In this document: piece by piece, positions 42,626 through 53,701 of the stretch | How the letters are laid out: every line of letters begins with the position of its first letter | Position numbering within the stretch: position 1 is the first letter of the stretch | DNA from: Bimuria novae-zelandiae CBS 107.79 | Lineage: Eukaryota > Ascomycota > Dothideomycetes > Pleosporales > Didymosphaeriaceae | Assembly: GCA_010015655.1 (NCBI GenBank) | Contig: ML976672.1 | Coordinates: 469,463 to 533,462, forward strand | DNA: 64,000 bases | Direction of reading: 5' to 3' | The notes under the pieces: generated by a model | What the model was told of the DNA's origin: nothing | Databases searched by the model: none | What the model saw: only the letters and a program-made list of their open reading frames with translations | Translations under genes and position numbers: made by a program

Positions 42626-43337
42626 CGCATTACCTCAAGAAACGAGCGGATTGAAAGCAAGGAGAATGAGTGAAGGTGTAGAGGCAGTGGTTTACGGCTC
42701 ACGGCTCACGGCTACGGGCATCTCGCCTGCTCGTGCAGAGCCACTGTCCATCGCATCACCGCCTGCCACTCGCAGCCTTCACATGATTGATCAACACGAA
42801 GGCCGACGATCTTTCTGCGGCCAATGAGATGGTGCGTCGCGGTTGGTGCACATAAAATGGGCGTGCATGCCTGGTTCTGTCATCGCATTTCGGCTGCGCT
42901 GGTGTTTCAGCTTGTGCGGATCAGGCACTATATACGACCAAAGAGCCGACCAGAAGTGGGCTCGCTTCGCAGCTCCAACAGCCCTCAGCGCAAAGACGAG
43001 TTTCTTTCCTCAAACATGTCATGCTGAATGTCCAAGTGCCCGGGCTGACCTCAAGGAGAAATACGAAGTTCTCGTGTGTAAATCGTACTGTATGGTACAC
43101 TCGCCATCGCGCACCAGTCGTTGTCCCCGCCTTCTTCCTCCGGACGAACTAAAACCTCCCACACTGCAACACCGCGACTTTATTCACAAGGCTCACTTCA
43201 ATCCTGCTGGGTAGATGCGATCCATCCGGTACTGAACTTCATTATGCCGCCTCGTTCGCTTTCTGATTCCTCCATCTTCAGCATCTTTACCTTGAATTGT
43301 TCACCGTACCGTTGCAGCGAAGATCAGTGCACTTCAC
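42626..43337. promoter_or_regulatory. Divergent intergenic region between CFEM gene and F-box pseudogene
   Basis: About 710 bp between two divergently oriented genes, presumably containing both promoters. No clear TATA box or repeat seen. Short open stretches here lack recognisable domains. Confidence 0.4.
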
Positions 43338-44778
43338 ATGGCTTCCTTCAACGATCTCCCAGACGAACTTCTAGTGGACATTGTTTCGCAAATTGAGCCC
43401 GACGACAAAGGTCACGAGTTTGGTGCTTACCGTGCGCTCTGTTTAACCAGCCGGCGGCTCTATAGAGTCACTGTATCCTTTTTGTACAAAAGCTACTTCC
43501 TTACCGACGACGGCCACGGCAGACACCAGGACCGCCTTCTTGAGCGCCACGGGTCTCGTTATATGTTGTTTCGGACGCTAGCCACTTCACCAAGACTTGT
43601 AACCTCGTCAAGAGTATCCGGTATGCAAACGAAGGAATCCTGTGGCTTCCATTTGCCTGTGAAGAGCAAATGGTGCATCCAGAAGCTGTCCTGGCATCCA
43701 TGTTGTCTTTAACGCCGAAAATTGAAGCAATCCATGTCAACAGAAACATATTCGAACCACTGTCGCCATTGATCGCCTCGAAACCAGTTTTCAAGGCTGC
43801 AATGGGTGTGCCTGTCGAAGGTGCGCACCGGTTTGAACATCTCAGATCGATCACGGTCGACTATTCTTCTATGGGCCTGAACGACCTGTTACCGCTATTC
43901 AAATTACCTTCTGTGCGAGAATTGACGCTCAGCTCGAGCAATTCCGATCTACCACCAGGTCTAACAACTGCTTCTGTATTGCTAGAACAGATCACGGCAT
44001 TTAAATCCGAGTATAGGTCTTCTCCCGTGACCAATCTCACTCTGGCAGGCTTGATGCCCGTAACTCTACTCAAAGGTATGCCCAGCCCCATGCTTGTTCC
44101 AAGTGTTGCCTATTATAGTTCAATGTATGCATATGACTGATCCTCAAACACCGTAGCTATCATTCTAGTCCTTTCCGCCCTCGAAAAATTTCATTTCCGC
44201 GGTGTCGCCTTCTTGGAGCACGAGTCGGTTCAGCATTGAGCCAACACAGCACTACGATTGAATGCACATGCTTCGTCGGAGCATTATGGGGCGAAGGGGG
44301 CCCCTACGAGCGCGGAGTACAACTGTTTCAACTTCGCAACCCGTTCCATCTTCTCAAAACCCTGTGTATGCCTATATTTTCCGTCCTCAGCTAACAACAG
44401 CGAAGACTGCCGGGTCAGTTTGCAACACTATCTACCGTTCCCCCATCTACGATAGAGGATCTTCAACTACAGTATTCCGTTGAGGACGATCCCTCGTTAT
44501 TGTTCGCCTCGAATACATCACCCCTTGTTCTTTCCTACTTTCCTGCATTAAAGAATCTTGAGATAGCTTGGATGCTTCCAGGGTTCTATTCTGACACCTT
44601 CGTGCGCTTTGACTTGGCTAAAATCCGCGCTACAGCCGAAGACGAAACGCAACTCTTGGATGATGTTACTCAAGTGTTCAGAAGTGACAGCCAAAGTAAG
44701 TTTTTCCAAGTTTTCCACACGCCTTACCCAGTCTATTGTCTTGCTGACTTCGATGCTCGAACTAGCTATCGTTCGTAA
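43338..44778 (+). pseudogene. F-box protein pseudogene
   Basis: The ATG at 43338 opens an F-box start (FNDLPDELLVDIVSQI, then YRALCLTSRRLYRVTVSFLY). At about 43605 one base is missing: the frame changes and continues as KSIRYANEGILWLPFACEEQ and a repeat-like region to about 44074. An intron with normal signals probably runs from 44075 (GTATGC) to 44155 (TAG). After it, ALEKFHFRGVAFLEHESVQ is cut by TGA at about 44238. Later parts are found in other frames (CFVGALWGEGGPYERGVQLF; LQLQYSVEDDPSLLFASNTS; ALKNLEIAWMLPGFYSD), ending at 44778. At least three frame breaks make it a pseudogene, not RIP-like, since the lesions are indels. F-box proteins are substrate adaptors of SCF ubiquitin ligases. 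Confidence 0.75.
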
Positions 44779-45196
44779 TGTGCATAGGATAAGCCGGAAT
44801 GGATCTGCGCACGCGGCGTATATCACATTTTGGTGTGGTGGAGCGATGTATAGTCCGTGAGCATGACTGTTATCAGCGTGTTATAGTAGATGCGTGTCGC
44901 ACTGGACGAATAGGTAGTTAACCAGCACTGTAGAGCACGGCGATAGAAGCCTGTGTCTACTGCAAGCTTCCTGTTTAGGTGATCCAGTTTCTGTGTCAGA
45001 CACCACGGTGAAAGCGAGCCAGAGATGCCATCCCACCGGACCCCACTGGCCAGCGCCTCGTGACGTCTAACTAGTATCGGACTAGCGCGAACTCTTGGCA
45101 TATCGCACTGGCGAATTTCACCATTCGCGACAACTCCAACACGCCCATACTGCGCTGCCCCACCACAAGACAACCGCCTTCACGACGCCCGCAAAT
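44779..45196. other. Intergenic, 5' flank of eIF3h
   Basis: No gene recognised. Probably contains the promoter of the eIF3h gene. Confidence 0.45.
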
Positions 45197-46416
45197 ATGG
45201 CCGACACCCTGAAGGACTCGCCTATCAAGGCGGTACAAGTAGAAGCTTTGGTATGCCTACTGCGCGCGCGCTGCCACTCTGCCCCACCAGCCCCTCTGAC
45301 TCTCGTAGGTTGTGATGAAGCTCGTCAACCATGCCGCCAAAACCTTTCCCACTGTCGCGACCGGCTCGCTTGTCGGAATGGAATCGGGCAGTCAGCCTGG
45401 ACTGCTCGAAGTCACTTCGTGCTTTCCTTTCCCGAGCGTCGATATCCCCACCACCGACGACCACCGCGACAACAACAACAGCGCGAACCTCGCTGCCGCA
45501 GCGCCCCGCGCCAAGGCTAACCTTGCCTACCAAAATGAGATGATCAAGTTTCTGAGGGAGGTCAACGTGGACGCGAACAATGTAGGCTGGTACACGAGCA
45601 CCAGCATGGGCAACTTTGTCAACCTGAACACCATCGAAAACCAGTTCTTCTACCAGAAAGACCCGAACGAGCGGGCGATCGCCTTGGTGCACGATGTTAG
45701 CAGGAGCTCCCAGGGAAGCTTGAGTTTGCGCGCATACAGGCTCTCACCCGCCTTCGTCGCGGCGTACAAGGAGGGCAAATTCACCACAGATAAGTATGGC
45801 TACACGTGTCTGTCAAGCGTCGGGCTATATTAACGACTGTAGTCTGCAAAAGAGCGGCCTTCGATACCACGACATCCTAGTCGAGCTCCCCGTCCACATC
45901 CACAACTCCCACCTGCTCACCTCCCTCCTCCACCAACTACCTTCAGATGCTCCCAAGGAAGAGCTCTCCTTCCCGCCCAACCTAGCCGCCCTGCAGCAGG
46001 ACCCCAATACCCCTGAACCGCCCTTCTTTCCCAACTACGACTCTCTCGACCTCTCCATCGACCCGTTCCTCGAGAAGACATGCGATCTCCTGCTCGAAAG
46101 CATCGAAAACCACCACACCGAGCTGAACAACCACCAGTACTACCAGCGATCGCTTGCGCGTGAGCAGGCAAAGATCACGGCTTGGCAACAAAAGCGCAAG
46201 GCCGAGAACGCCGCGAGGACAGCATCGAAGCAGCCGTTGCTTCCCGAGGACGAGTGGCAAAGGCTGTTCAAGCTGCCGCAGGAACCCAGCAGACTGGAGA
46301 CGCTGCTCAACTCAAGACAAGTAGAGCAGTATGCCAGGCAGGTGGACGGTTTCACGGCAGGCGTCAGCACCAAGATGTTTGCGGTGAAGAGCAATTTGCT
46401 GCCTGGAGAGTCATAG
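45197..46416 (+). CDS. Translation initiation factor eIF3 subunit h
   Basis: Three exons (45197-45250, 45309-45793, 45843-46416) with GT-AG introns of 58 and 49 bp; joined 370 aa. It belongs to the eIF3 complex that assembles the 43S pre-initiation complex in the cytosol. The N-terminus [20 protein letters not shown] leads into the MPN domain ([70 protein letters not shown]). As usual for eIF3h, the metal-binding JAMM residues are absent. The C-terminal half has [19 protein letters not shown] and a charged helical tail ([20 protein letters not shown]), where it contacts other eIF3 subunits. Both splice junctions restore the conserved frame (EAL/VVM and TTDN/LQKSG). Confidence 0.93.
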
Positions 46417-46931
46417 GGAGAAGGAGGACGGTAGCGCTTTTCGGTGAGATGATTATGCTTTCTTCGTCATGGCATGGGACCGGCGTTGGGGGTGGCAGGC
46501 ACTTGTTTCCTGCCAAAAGCCGACTGAACGATTGGGACGGCCGGCATAGACGGTACGGGCGGATAGCTCGTAAATGAATTATTCTACTTGTCTCCAGGGC
46601 ACGTTGATATGCATGTGACACAGTCGCACGAACGAGGCAAGAATCGTTTTTGTTCCATGATCTAAACCTTTTGAAACAGCCTAATAGCATGATCTGGACC
46701 TTGCAAAGCTATCAAAGGCTAGGCCATGGGATGTTTCATCGTATCTGAGCAACCAACTTACTGACTTCGAGTCGCCCTATTGCTGCTAACCTCGCCGAAA
46801 ACGCCGCCCAATGCAATGCCCGATATCGTGCCTAAGCGCCATAAATGCCATCCTCGCGCCACCTTCCGTGACCAACTAGGGTATACACTCCACCATTTTT
46901 TCAATCCACCGCACTCATCTCAGTCAATTCC
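46417..46931. other. Convergent intergenic region (eIF3h and PRP31 3' ends)
   Basis: About 515 bp between two genes that face each other; expected to hold both polyadenylation regions. No gene recognised. Confidence 0.5.
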
Positions 46932-48653
46932 TCAGCCCTGCTTCGGCTTCTTAATCGGCAGCGCAGGGACCTTGAAACCTCCACTGTCCATCTTCGCCGT
47001 GCTCGTACCATTGAGCTGCGTGAAAGTCCCGCCCTTGAACCACCGGTCCTCCTCCGCCTTGCGCTTCCGATTCATCTCCTCCCTGATCTTCGGATCGACC
47101 AGCTCGAGCCCCTGCACCGGTGTAAACGCAATCGAACTCGTTCCCGCGCCAGGCAGCCCCACACCGCCGGTCCGCAGCCCGGAAGCGCGCAGACTCGTCG
47201 CAGTGCCGCGATCGCCGAAGCTCTTGAGCGAAGTATTCGCCCCGCCGAGCGCGGTGTCACCACCCCAGCCGGGATTCTTCTTAGACAACTTCGCGCGCGT
47301 TTTATTATCGATTTGCAGCGCGCGCACGCGACCCGTGTCGGTGGAGCCTATCATGCCCATGCCGCGCGTGGAGTCGCCGGTGCCATAACCGACCTCCTTC
47401 TCCTCCTTGCCGAAGGCCATGCGGTTCTGCGCTTTGCGGATCTCCGTCATGGCGGTGGCTTCCTTTGCCTTTCTGGCGCGGCGGCCGCCGCGCTTACGGG
47501 AAGGCTTATCGTCTGGGGCGGGGAGCGCGCGCACGCCCTGGTTCTTGGGCGGCTCGGTCAGCTTGTCGAGGCGGCGCTCGCATTCTTCCTTGAGCGTTTG
47601 GCCAGTAGAGCCGTCCGGAGATTGGTGCACCATGTCGACGCGGGCGGCGAGGATGAGCTTCGCGGAGACGATGCGCATAGCTTGTTTCTTGAGATCCTGG
47701 CGGATCGTCCGCAGCATGGGGCTGTGGTATAGGAAGCCTTGGTGGCGGATACCTACGTTGGTCGCGAAGCCGAGGCCGGTGACTTTGTTGGAACCCAGGG
47801 GTGGGATGTTGCAGGCGGGTGTTTTGGCGAGGCCGGCGAGACCTCCGGCGTAGTTGATCAGTTGCGCAGCGGTCAAGGACCCGATCAAGGTGGTGAGGTT
47901 GGGTGCAAAGACGCTCATGCGGGACTGTACGTATTCGGTCAGGATGCCCTTGGACTTGTCCAGGTCCAGGAGCATGGAGCAAGCCTCTAGTATGGCCTCC
48001 AACTCTGCATCATTGAGATCCCGACCCGCTGCTCGTGAAGCTTCGACAGTCACGACCATGAGTTGAGGGCCTTCCAAGATATTTCTCAGCGGCACGCCTA
48101 CCAAGTTGTCCGCGCTTTGTGCGATTTCTTTGATGTTGTCCAGAGGGCCATTCTTGATGATGGCAACCGTCTTCGCGTAGTCCACAGGGTTCTTGATGAG
48201 CTCTTCGAGGTACGGGAAGCGCAGCGAATAGTGATCGCGAATGAACTTGTGCACGGACATGATCTCATCGTCGATCTGTGTCGAATGCTCGTTGGCTTCC
48301 TTGAGTAGCTGGTATTCGGGGTTGTCTTCGATCGACTCGCCGTCCATGACTTCCTCCATCTTGTCTTTGACAGCGTCGATCTGCTCCAGTATGGGCTTCA
48401 GTTTTGCGAGCAGATTTGCAGCGCTCCGTATGTCCGCCGGGCCCTTTTGTTTCTTTTGCTTCGCTGCGTACTCGGCTTCCTCATCGGCCATTTCCTCATC
48501 CCCATCTTCGTCTGCTGATGCTCCGTCGGCGAAGTCCTTCTCGAGGTCGGCCAAATCATCCCCGTCCGCGTAGTCGCCTCCCATGTCCACCTGGTCTTCG
48601 TCGGACCCCACGTCCGCGAAATCGGCGAGGAGCTCCTGCTCGAGAGTCGCCAT
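46932..48653 (-). CDS. PRP31: Pre-mRNA splicing factor Prp31 (U4/U6 snRNP)
   Basis: 573 aa from the ATG at 48653, no intron seen. An upstream in-frame ATG at 48725 exists, but the conserved-looking start is MATLEQELLADF. Prp31 binds U4 snRNA with Snu13 and bridges U4/U6 to U5 in the tri-snRNP. An acidic N-terminus (about 15-70) precedes the NOSIC segment (SVHKFIRDHYSLRFPYLEEL) and the Nop domain (VVTVEASRAAGRDLNDAELE, LIGSLTAAQLINYAGGLAGL, PACNIPPLGSN). The C-terminal Prp31 region follows with KRGGRRARKAKE, TEIRKAQNRMAFGKEEKE and DRWFKGGTFTQL. The length is somewhat above the roughly 500 aa of yeast and human proteins, mainly from linkers. It is head-to-head with CLF1, another spliceosome gene. 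Confidence 0.95.
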   Translation of the reverse strand: MATLEQELLADFADVGSDEDQVDMGGDYADGDDLADLEKDFADGASADEDGDEEMADEEAEYAAKQKKQKGPADIRSAANLLAKLKPILEQIDAVKDKMEEVMDGESIEDNPEYQLLKEANEHSTQIDDEIMSVHKFIRDHYSLRFPYLEELIKNPVDYAKTVAIIKNGPLDNIKEIAQSADNLVGVPLRNILEGPQLMVVTVEASRAAGRDLNDAELEAILEACSMLLDLDKSKGILTEYVQSRMSVFAPNLTTLIGSLTAAQLINYAGGLAGLAKTPACNIPPLGSNKVTGLGFATNVGIRHQGFLYHSPMLRTIRQDLKKQAMRIVSAKLILAARVDMVHQSPDGSTGQTLKEECERRLDKLTEPPKNQGVRALPAPDDKPSRKRGGRRARKAKEATAMTEIRKAQNRMAFGKEEKEVGYGTGDSTRGMGMIGSTDTGRVRALQIDNKTRAKLSKKNPGWGGDTALGGANTSLKSFGDRGTATSLRASGLRTGGVGLPGAGTSSIAFTPVQGLELVDPKIREEMNRKRKAEEDRWFKGGTFTQLNGTSTAKMDSGGFKVPALPIKKPKQG

Positions 48654-49026
48654 GTTGCCCAAGTGCCGCCCGGAGGAACTCCTCCTAGTGAACAGTGATT
48701 GAGTGGGGGTATCGCAAAGCTGCAAGCAAGCTGTAACGTACCTCTGGCGCAGTGTGGCCGCTGACTGGAAAGTGCGTCGGGCGCGTAGTAGGGTTGTTGC
48801 GGAGAAAAGTGAGTTGCGACCGAAAGTGATGCGCAGGCGCTACGCTACCGGCTTGGCGTGGAGATTCTGCCGCCTCTTACCGCCCAACCCTGTGAATTTC
48901 GCGCTCCAGCTCCATTACCTTACAATCCTCACGGACATTTGGAGCGCGTCACCTCTCACGCAAGTCCTCGACCGCCTCGACAGCGACTACCCCGCCCCCA
49001 AAAGTCACATCTGAACTCGTTCCACC
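48654..49026. promoter_or_regulatory. Shared bidirectional promoter region of PRP31 and CLF1
   Basis: Only 373 bp separate the start codons of two divergently transcribed spliceosome genes, so both promoters must lie here or overlap the 5' ends. CCAAT or TATA elements are not obvious. Coordinate expression is inference. Confidence 0.6.
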
Positions 49027-51075
49027 ATGGAAAGCTCACGAGGCCCGCCGCGGGTCAAGAACAAGGCCGCGGCGCCTATCCAGATCAGCGCCGAACAACT
49101 CCTCCGCGAAGCCGTCGACCGCCAAGATGAGAAGCTCAAAGCGCCCACCCAGCGCTTCGCTGACCTGGAGGAGCTGCACGAGTGGCAGGGCCGCAAGCGC
49201 AAGGAGTTCGAGGACTATGTGCGCCGCAACAGGATAAACATGAACAATTGGATGCGCTATGCACAGTGGGAGCTCGAACAAAAGGAGTTTCGAAGAGCAC
49301 GGAGCATCTTCGAAAGGGCGCTGGATGTGGATAGTACGAGCGTGGTACTGTGGATCAGATACTGCGAGGCGGAGATGAAGAGCCGGAATATCAACCATGC
49401 GAGGAACGTATTCGATCGCGCCGTCACCGTGTTGCCACGCGTGGATAAGTTGTGGTACAAGTATGTGTACATGGAAGAGACGCTTGGGAACATTGAGGGC
49501 GCAAGAGCCGTCTTTGAGCGCTGGATGCAGTGGGAGCCAGAAGAGGCGGCGTGGTCAGCATACATTAAGCTCGAGAAGAGACATGGCGAGTTTGAAAAGG
49601 CAAGGGCTATCTTCGAGCGCTTCACCGTGGTGCATCCGGAACCGAAGAACTGGATCAAGTGGGCCAAATTCGAGGAAGAGAATGGCACGAGCGATCTGGT
49701 GCGCGATGTCTTTGGTACGGCAGTGGAGACACTGGGCGACGACTTCATGGACGAGAAGCTCTTCATGGCGTATGCTAAATTTGAAGCTAAACTCAAGGAG
49801 CTTGAACGCGCGAGAGCCATCTACAAGTTTGCATTGGATCGCATGCCACGCTCTAAATCCGTCAATCTACACAAAGCTTTTACACAATTCGAGAAACAGT
49901 ACGGAGATCGGGATGGAATCGAGGATGTCATTCTCTCAAAACGAAGAGTTCACTACGAAGAACAAATCAAAGAGAACCCAAAGAATTACGATGCCTGGAT
50001 CGACTTTGCGCGCCTGGAAGAAGCATCTGGGAACACCGACCGCGTGCGCGATGTCTACGAGCGCGCCATCGCACAGATCCCACCTACACAGGAAAAGCGG
50101 CATTGGAGACGATACATCTATCTCTGGCTGTTCTACGCCATCTTCGAAGAGACCGTCTCACAAGACATCGAGCGAACACGGCAGATATATCAAGAATGCT
50201 TGAGGCTATTACCACACAAGCGTTTCACCTTCGCTAAGGTCTGGCTCATGGCTGCACATTTCGAGATCCGCCAAGGAGATCTCACAAAAGCCCGCAAGCT
50301 GCTCGGCCAAGCAATAGGCAAGTGCCCCAAAGACAAGCTGTTCAAGGTGTACATTGAGATAGAGATGAAGCTCTTCGAATTCGGGCGCTGCCGCCAGCTG
50401 TACGCCAAATACATCGAGTTCAACGGCGCAAACACGCAGACCTGGATCAAGTTCGCGGAGCTCGAACGCGGGCTAGATGACCTAGACCGTGCACGCGCCA
50501 TCTTCGAACTCGCGGTAGAGGAGCCGCTGTTAGATATGCCCGAGCTGCTGTGGAAAGCTTACATCGACTTCGAAGAGAGCGAGGGCGAATATGACCGTAC
50601 GCGGGCGCTGTACAAGCGTCTCCTGGAAAAGACAGATCACGTTAAGGTCTGGACAAGTTGGGCGCAGTTCGAGCTCGGCGTGCCGGATCCAGATGCGCCC
50701 GCTACCGAGGACGAAGACCAGCCGCCTTCCCCAGCCGCTATCGCGCGCGCTCGTGCCGTGTTCGACGCTGCGCATACACGTATGAAGGATCGCGACTTGA
50801 AAGAGGAACGTGTCGCGCTGCTCAACGCGTGGAAGTCTTTCGAAGACGAGATCGGCACGCCGGAGGATAAGGAGAAGATTAACAAGCAAATGCCGAGGAA
50901 GGTTAAGAAAAGGAGGAAGCTGGATGACGATAGCTTCGAGGAGTATGTGGATTATGTGTTCCCGGCGGATGATAAGAGTGCGGCGAATCTGGCGAAACTC
51001 ATGGCGAATGCGGCGGCGTGGAAGAAGCAGAAGGAGCAGCAGCAGCAGGCGCAGCAGGTGGAGGAGGGGGAGTAG
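49027..51075 (+). CDS. CLF1: Pre-mRNA splicing factor Clf1 (Crooked neck-like, HAT-repeat protein)
   Basis: 682 aa, a single frame, close to yeast Clf1/Syf3 in length. It is a scaffold of the NineTeen complex in the activated spliceosome. Almost the whole protein is HAT (half-TPR) repeats: [20 protein letters not shown] (about 72-91), then [79 protein letters not shown] and so on to about residue 600. The N-terminal part ([40 protein letters not shown]) is typical. The C-terminus has the nuclear-localisation-like [20 protein letters not shown], then a Gln-rich coil ([12 protein letters not shown]). The start is the first ATG and begins the conserved end. Confidence 0.96.
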   Translation: MESSRGPPRVKNKAAAPIQISAEQLLREAVDRQDEKLKAPTQRFADLEELHEWQGRKRKEFEDYVRRNRINMNNWMRYAQWELEQKEFRRARSIFERALDVDSTSVVLWIRYCEAEMKSRNINHARNVFDRAVTVLPRVDKLWYKYVYMEETLGNIEGARAVFERWMQWEPEEAAWSAYIKLEKRHGEFEKARAIFERFTVVHPEPKNWIKWAKFEEENGTSDLVRDVFGTAVETLGDDFMDEKLFMAYAKFEAKLKELERARAIYKFALDRMPRSKSVNLHKAFTQFEKQYGDRDGIEDVILSKRRVHYEEQIKENPKNYDAWIDFARLEEASGNTDRVRDVYERAIAQIPPTQEKRHWRRYIYLWLFYAIFEETVSQDIERTRQIYQECLRLLPHKRFTFAKVWLMAAHFEIRQGDLTKARKLLGQAIGKCPKDKLFKVYIEIEMKLFEFGRCRQLYAKYIEFNGANTQTWIKFAELERGLDDLDRARAIFELAVEEPLLDMPELLWKAYIDFEESEGEYDRTRALYKRLLEKTDHVKVWTSWAQFELGVPDPDAPATEDEDQPPSPAAIARARAVFDAAHTRMKDRDLKEERVALLNAWKSFEDEIGTPEDKEKINKQMPRKVKKRRKLDDDSFEEYVDYVFPADDKSAANLAKLMANAAAWKKQKEQQQQAQQVEEGE

Positions 51076-52795
51076 GTGTGGATTTGTGTTTGTATTTGTA
51101 GTATACCATGTGAATAGTGGCGGTTGGATGGATCTTTGGAGAGGAATATTGGCAGGATACATCGGAATTAATCTGGGCATCCATCGTGAGGCGAGTTACC
51201 CCAGGAGATACTACACCAGGTCCAATTCATCGCCGTAACACAACGACCTGCTATGCAGGTATTACTTAAAAGTAATACGATGTTTATAACGTTGGTAGAA
51301 TGCTCGGCCTCATCCTCAAAGTTCTCAAATGCCATCGTGACGATAACGAGCTCTACCATTATACTTAACCTTATTTATTCATCACCTCCCATGATTTAAA
51401 CCCTATATAGAGCACCAAGGCTTGTACACGTGAATCACCGTTCACATCAAGCAGCCCATCCACCAGAGGAGCGACCAAGGATAGACCTCCTCGCCTGCCC
51501 TCCACCTCCGTTGTGTTTGCCAATGGTGTTATGGCGCTGTCCGCCTCTCTTTCCTTTGGTTGTGTTCAAGACTGTGTTGTTGAAGGTGTGAGTATTTTCT
51601 ACGATTCTGAGATATGTTAATTAAGTTGGCTTTAATGCTGGTGGCGTGTGCTGCCAATATTGTCGAAGCACTAGTTGGCACCGAAATTGACATCGTATAT
51701 CTTGTCTGGAAGGAAAGCTGAGTTTTGGTGCTGGGATTTTTGAACGATGTGTTTCGCCGGCGGCTGAATCAAGGGTTTTGGAGCTGCTGAGAAAGAGTAA
51801 GTTGGTGTACGTCCTGTCACGTGCAATACATGTGTTCTCATTCTAGGACCATGCCACAACCATAAAACAATGATTTACGGATCCCACACTTGCAATACAG
51901 CAACGGCAAAGCAATCCGCGCAGCAACTATAGTGCCGATCGAAGACCAAGAACTCGTCTGTTGGCCCTGATGTTAATCTACAGCATTGTAGTCATTGCGT
52001 TGTACGATTCTTATAGAAAAGCTAAAAAGTCCTAACTAAAATCTCGTCTCCTATCGGTATGCATAATCAATTATAGTAGGGTCTCGACATATTTGTGCGT
52101 CCAAAAAGGTGCTCGGGCCTAAAATGATCTTTCGATTTTTGTAGTTTTTGTTAGATGCGGAGAAAAAGGTCGCAAACTGAAAACGTGTTCTTCTATGCAT
52201 CAATATTGTGATAGACAGGAACGCGGTGACTCGAGGGGGTATAATCGACTCATACAAGCAGAATCGTTCCATATTCAACAACAGGCAACCAGTCGTTGAT
52301 GTCCGAACCCCCGGGGGTAAAGAACGGCCGCCTCATCGATTTAGCCCCAGTAGTAACAACCGTAGTGCGTCTCACTTGTTCAAATAACCCGCGGCTCGGT
52401 GGACAATGTTAAATCATTCTCCGTGCTGAGCAAACATTGAATCATAGGCAGCCAGGCAACCACTCCTTCAGAGTCCCAGTAACTCACTTGTTCAAGTATC
52501 CGGACACGCAGGGCCCCCGGGCCCCGAAACTTGGCCCCCACCCTCGACGCGACCCACCGCCAACCCCAACGCCATCCCCAACTCACGGGAGCTAGTCCAC
52601 ACCGCAGGTCCGACCCTCGCGCTCGGAACCGAAGATGCAAGACAGATATTCTGTACGAGGCTGACAACTGCTTACGAAGGGGTACTTGCGGGCCGGTCGC
52701 TGCAGCATGCAGGCGGGGCTATGCTGACGTCGGCCGCCGTGCCCGCCGCTATCGTGCATTCCAGCCGTTGACTACTCACATCTCCCACTATCTAG
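51076..52795. other. Long intergenic region
   Basis: About 1.7 kb with only short open stretches that lack domains. Composition is normal for the gene island. The motif TCACTTGTTCAA occurs twice (about 52374 and 52486) with diverged flanks. I see no RNA gene. Confidence 0.5.
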
Positions 52796-52801
52796 AAATC
52801 G

Positions 52802-52810
52802 TATATAAAA
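52802..52810 (+). promoter_or_regulatory. TATA box of the nitroreductase gene
   Basis: TATATAAAA lies about 110 bp before the start codon at 52921, followed by a pyrimidine/A-C-rich leader; spacing suits a TATA element with a short 5' UTR. Confidence 0.6.
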
Positions 52811-52920
52811 GCATAGCTTCGCCGTTAAACGTGTACCTCACAACGCAAACAAACACACTTCCCCTTCCACCAAGCACACACACAGCCAAATAAAGCCCTA
52901 CGGCATAAAGAAGTAAAAAT

Positions 52921-53618
52921 ATGGCGTCTACGACTCCCTTCATTACTGCGATTGCTGAGCGCCGCTCCGTCTACGCGCTCTCAAACGAAGCTCCGATTTC
53001 CAACGAGCGCATCCTCGAGCTCGTCACCGAAGCGCTGAAACACGCGCCCTCGCCCTTCAACGTGCGCAGCTGTCGCGCTGTTGTGCTCTTTGGGGACGAG
53101 CACACCGCGCTGTGGGAAGAAGCGTACCGAGTAACCGAAGCAACAACGCCTGCAGCCATTTCAATCCTAGGGCCGAAGATTAAGGCATTTGGTGATGCGA
53201 AGGGGACGGTAAGCCAGCCCCAGTCTTCTCCCTCCACGATATACCCTCATATATATGCGCATTGAGTTGGAGTTGGAGCTAATTTATATGTATATAGGTG
53301 GTTTTCCTGGACGATCCTGCAGCGTACAAGCTTTTAACGCCCCGCTTTCAGGCTCATTCTGCGTTGTATCCAGAGTGGGAAGAGCACTCGTCGGGTATGA
53401 ACCAGCTTATTGTGTGGACGGCGCTCGCGGCCGAGGGCGTGGGCGCGAACTTGCAGCACTACCAGCCGGGCATCACGCCGTTCCTGCAGGAGCGGTACGG
53501 CGTGAGTAAGGAGTGGAAAGTAAAAGCGCAGCTGGTGTTTGGTGGGATCGTTGGGGAAGTGCCGGGGCCGAAGCCGAAGACGCATTTGGAGGAGAGTCTG
53601 AAGGTGTTTGGGTCGTAA
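52921..53618 (+). CDS. Small nitroreductase family oxidoreductase
   Basis: Two exons (52921-53208, 53298-53618) with an 89-bp GT-AG intron; joined 202 aa, a normal size for fungal FMN nitroreductases of the Hbn1/Frm2 type. These use FMN and NAD(P)H and are linked to oxidative stress and lipid signalling. Family marks are FITAIAERRSVYALSNEAPI, ALKHAPSPFNVRSCRAVVLF and ALWEEAYRV. After the intron come VVFLDDPAAYKLLTPRFQAH, EWEEHSSGMNQLIVWTALAA, EGVGANLQHYQPGI and a C-terminal AQLVFGGIVGEVPGPKPKTH. The intron junction keeps the frame (KGT/VVF). A TATA box precedes it. The HET gene ends 84 bp beyond its stop, on the other strand. Confidence 0.93.
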
Positions 53619-53701
53619 AAGCGATGTTGAAGTGAGGCATATTTTCTCGCTGGCTAGCCCTGGATAGTTCATGTAAATCCGATTCTGGCTCTTGCGGGCC
53701 G

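Noticed and set aside
48654..48725. 24-residue N-terminal extension of Prp31
   Set aside because: The extension looks unlike Prp31 N-termini, and the conserved-looking start MATLEQELLADF begins at 48653.
52380..52667. 95-codon open frame on the - strand upstream of the nitroreductase
   Set aside because: Low-complexity Trp/Arg-rich translation in GC-rich promoter DNA, no domain.
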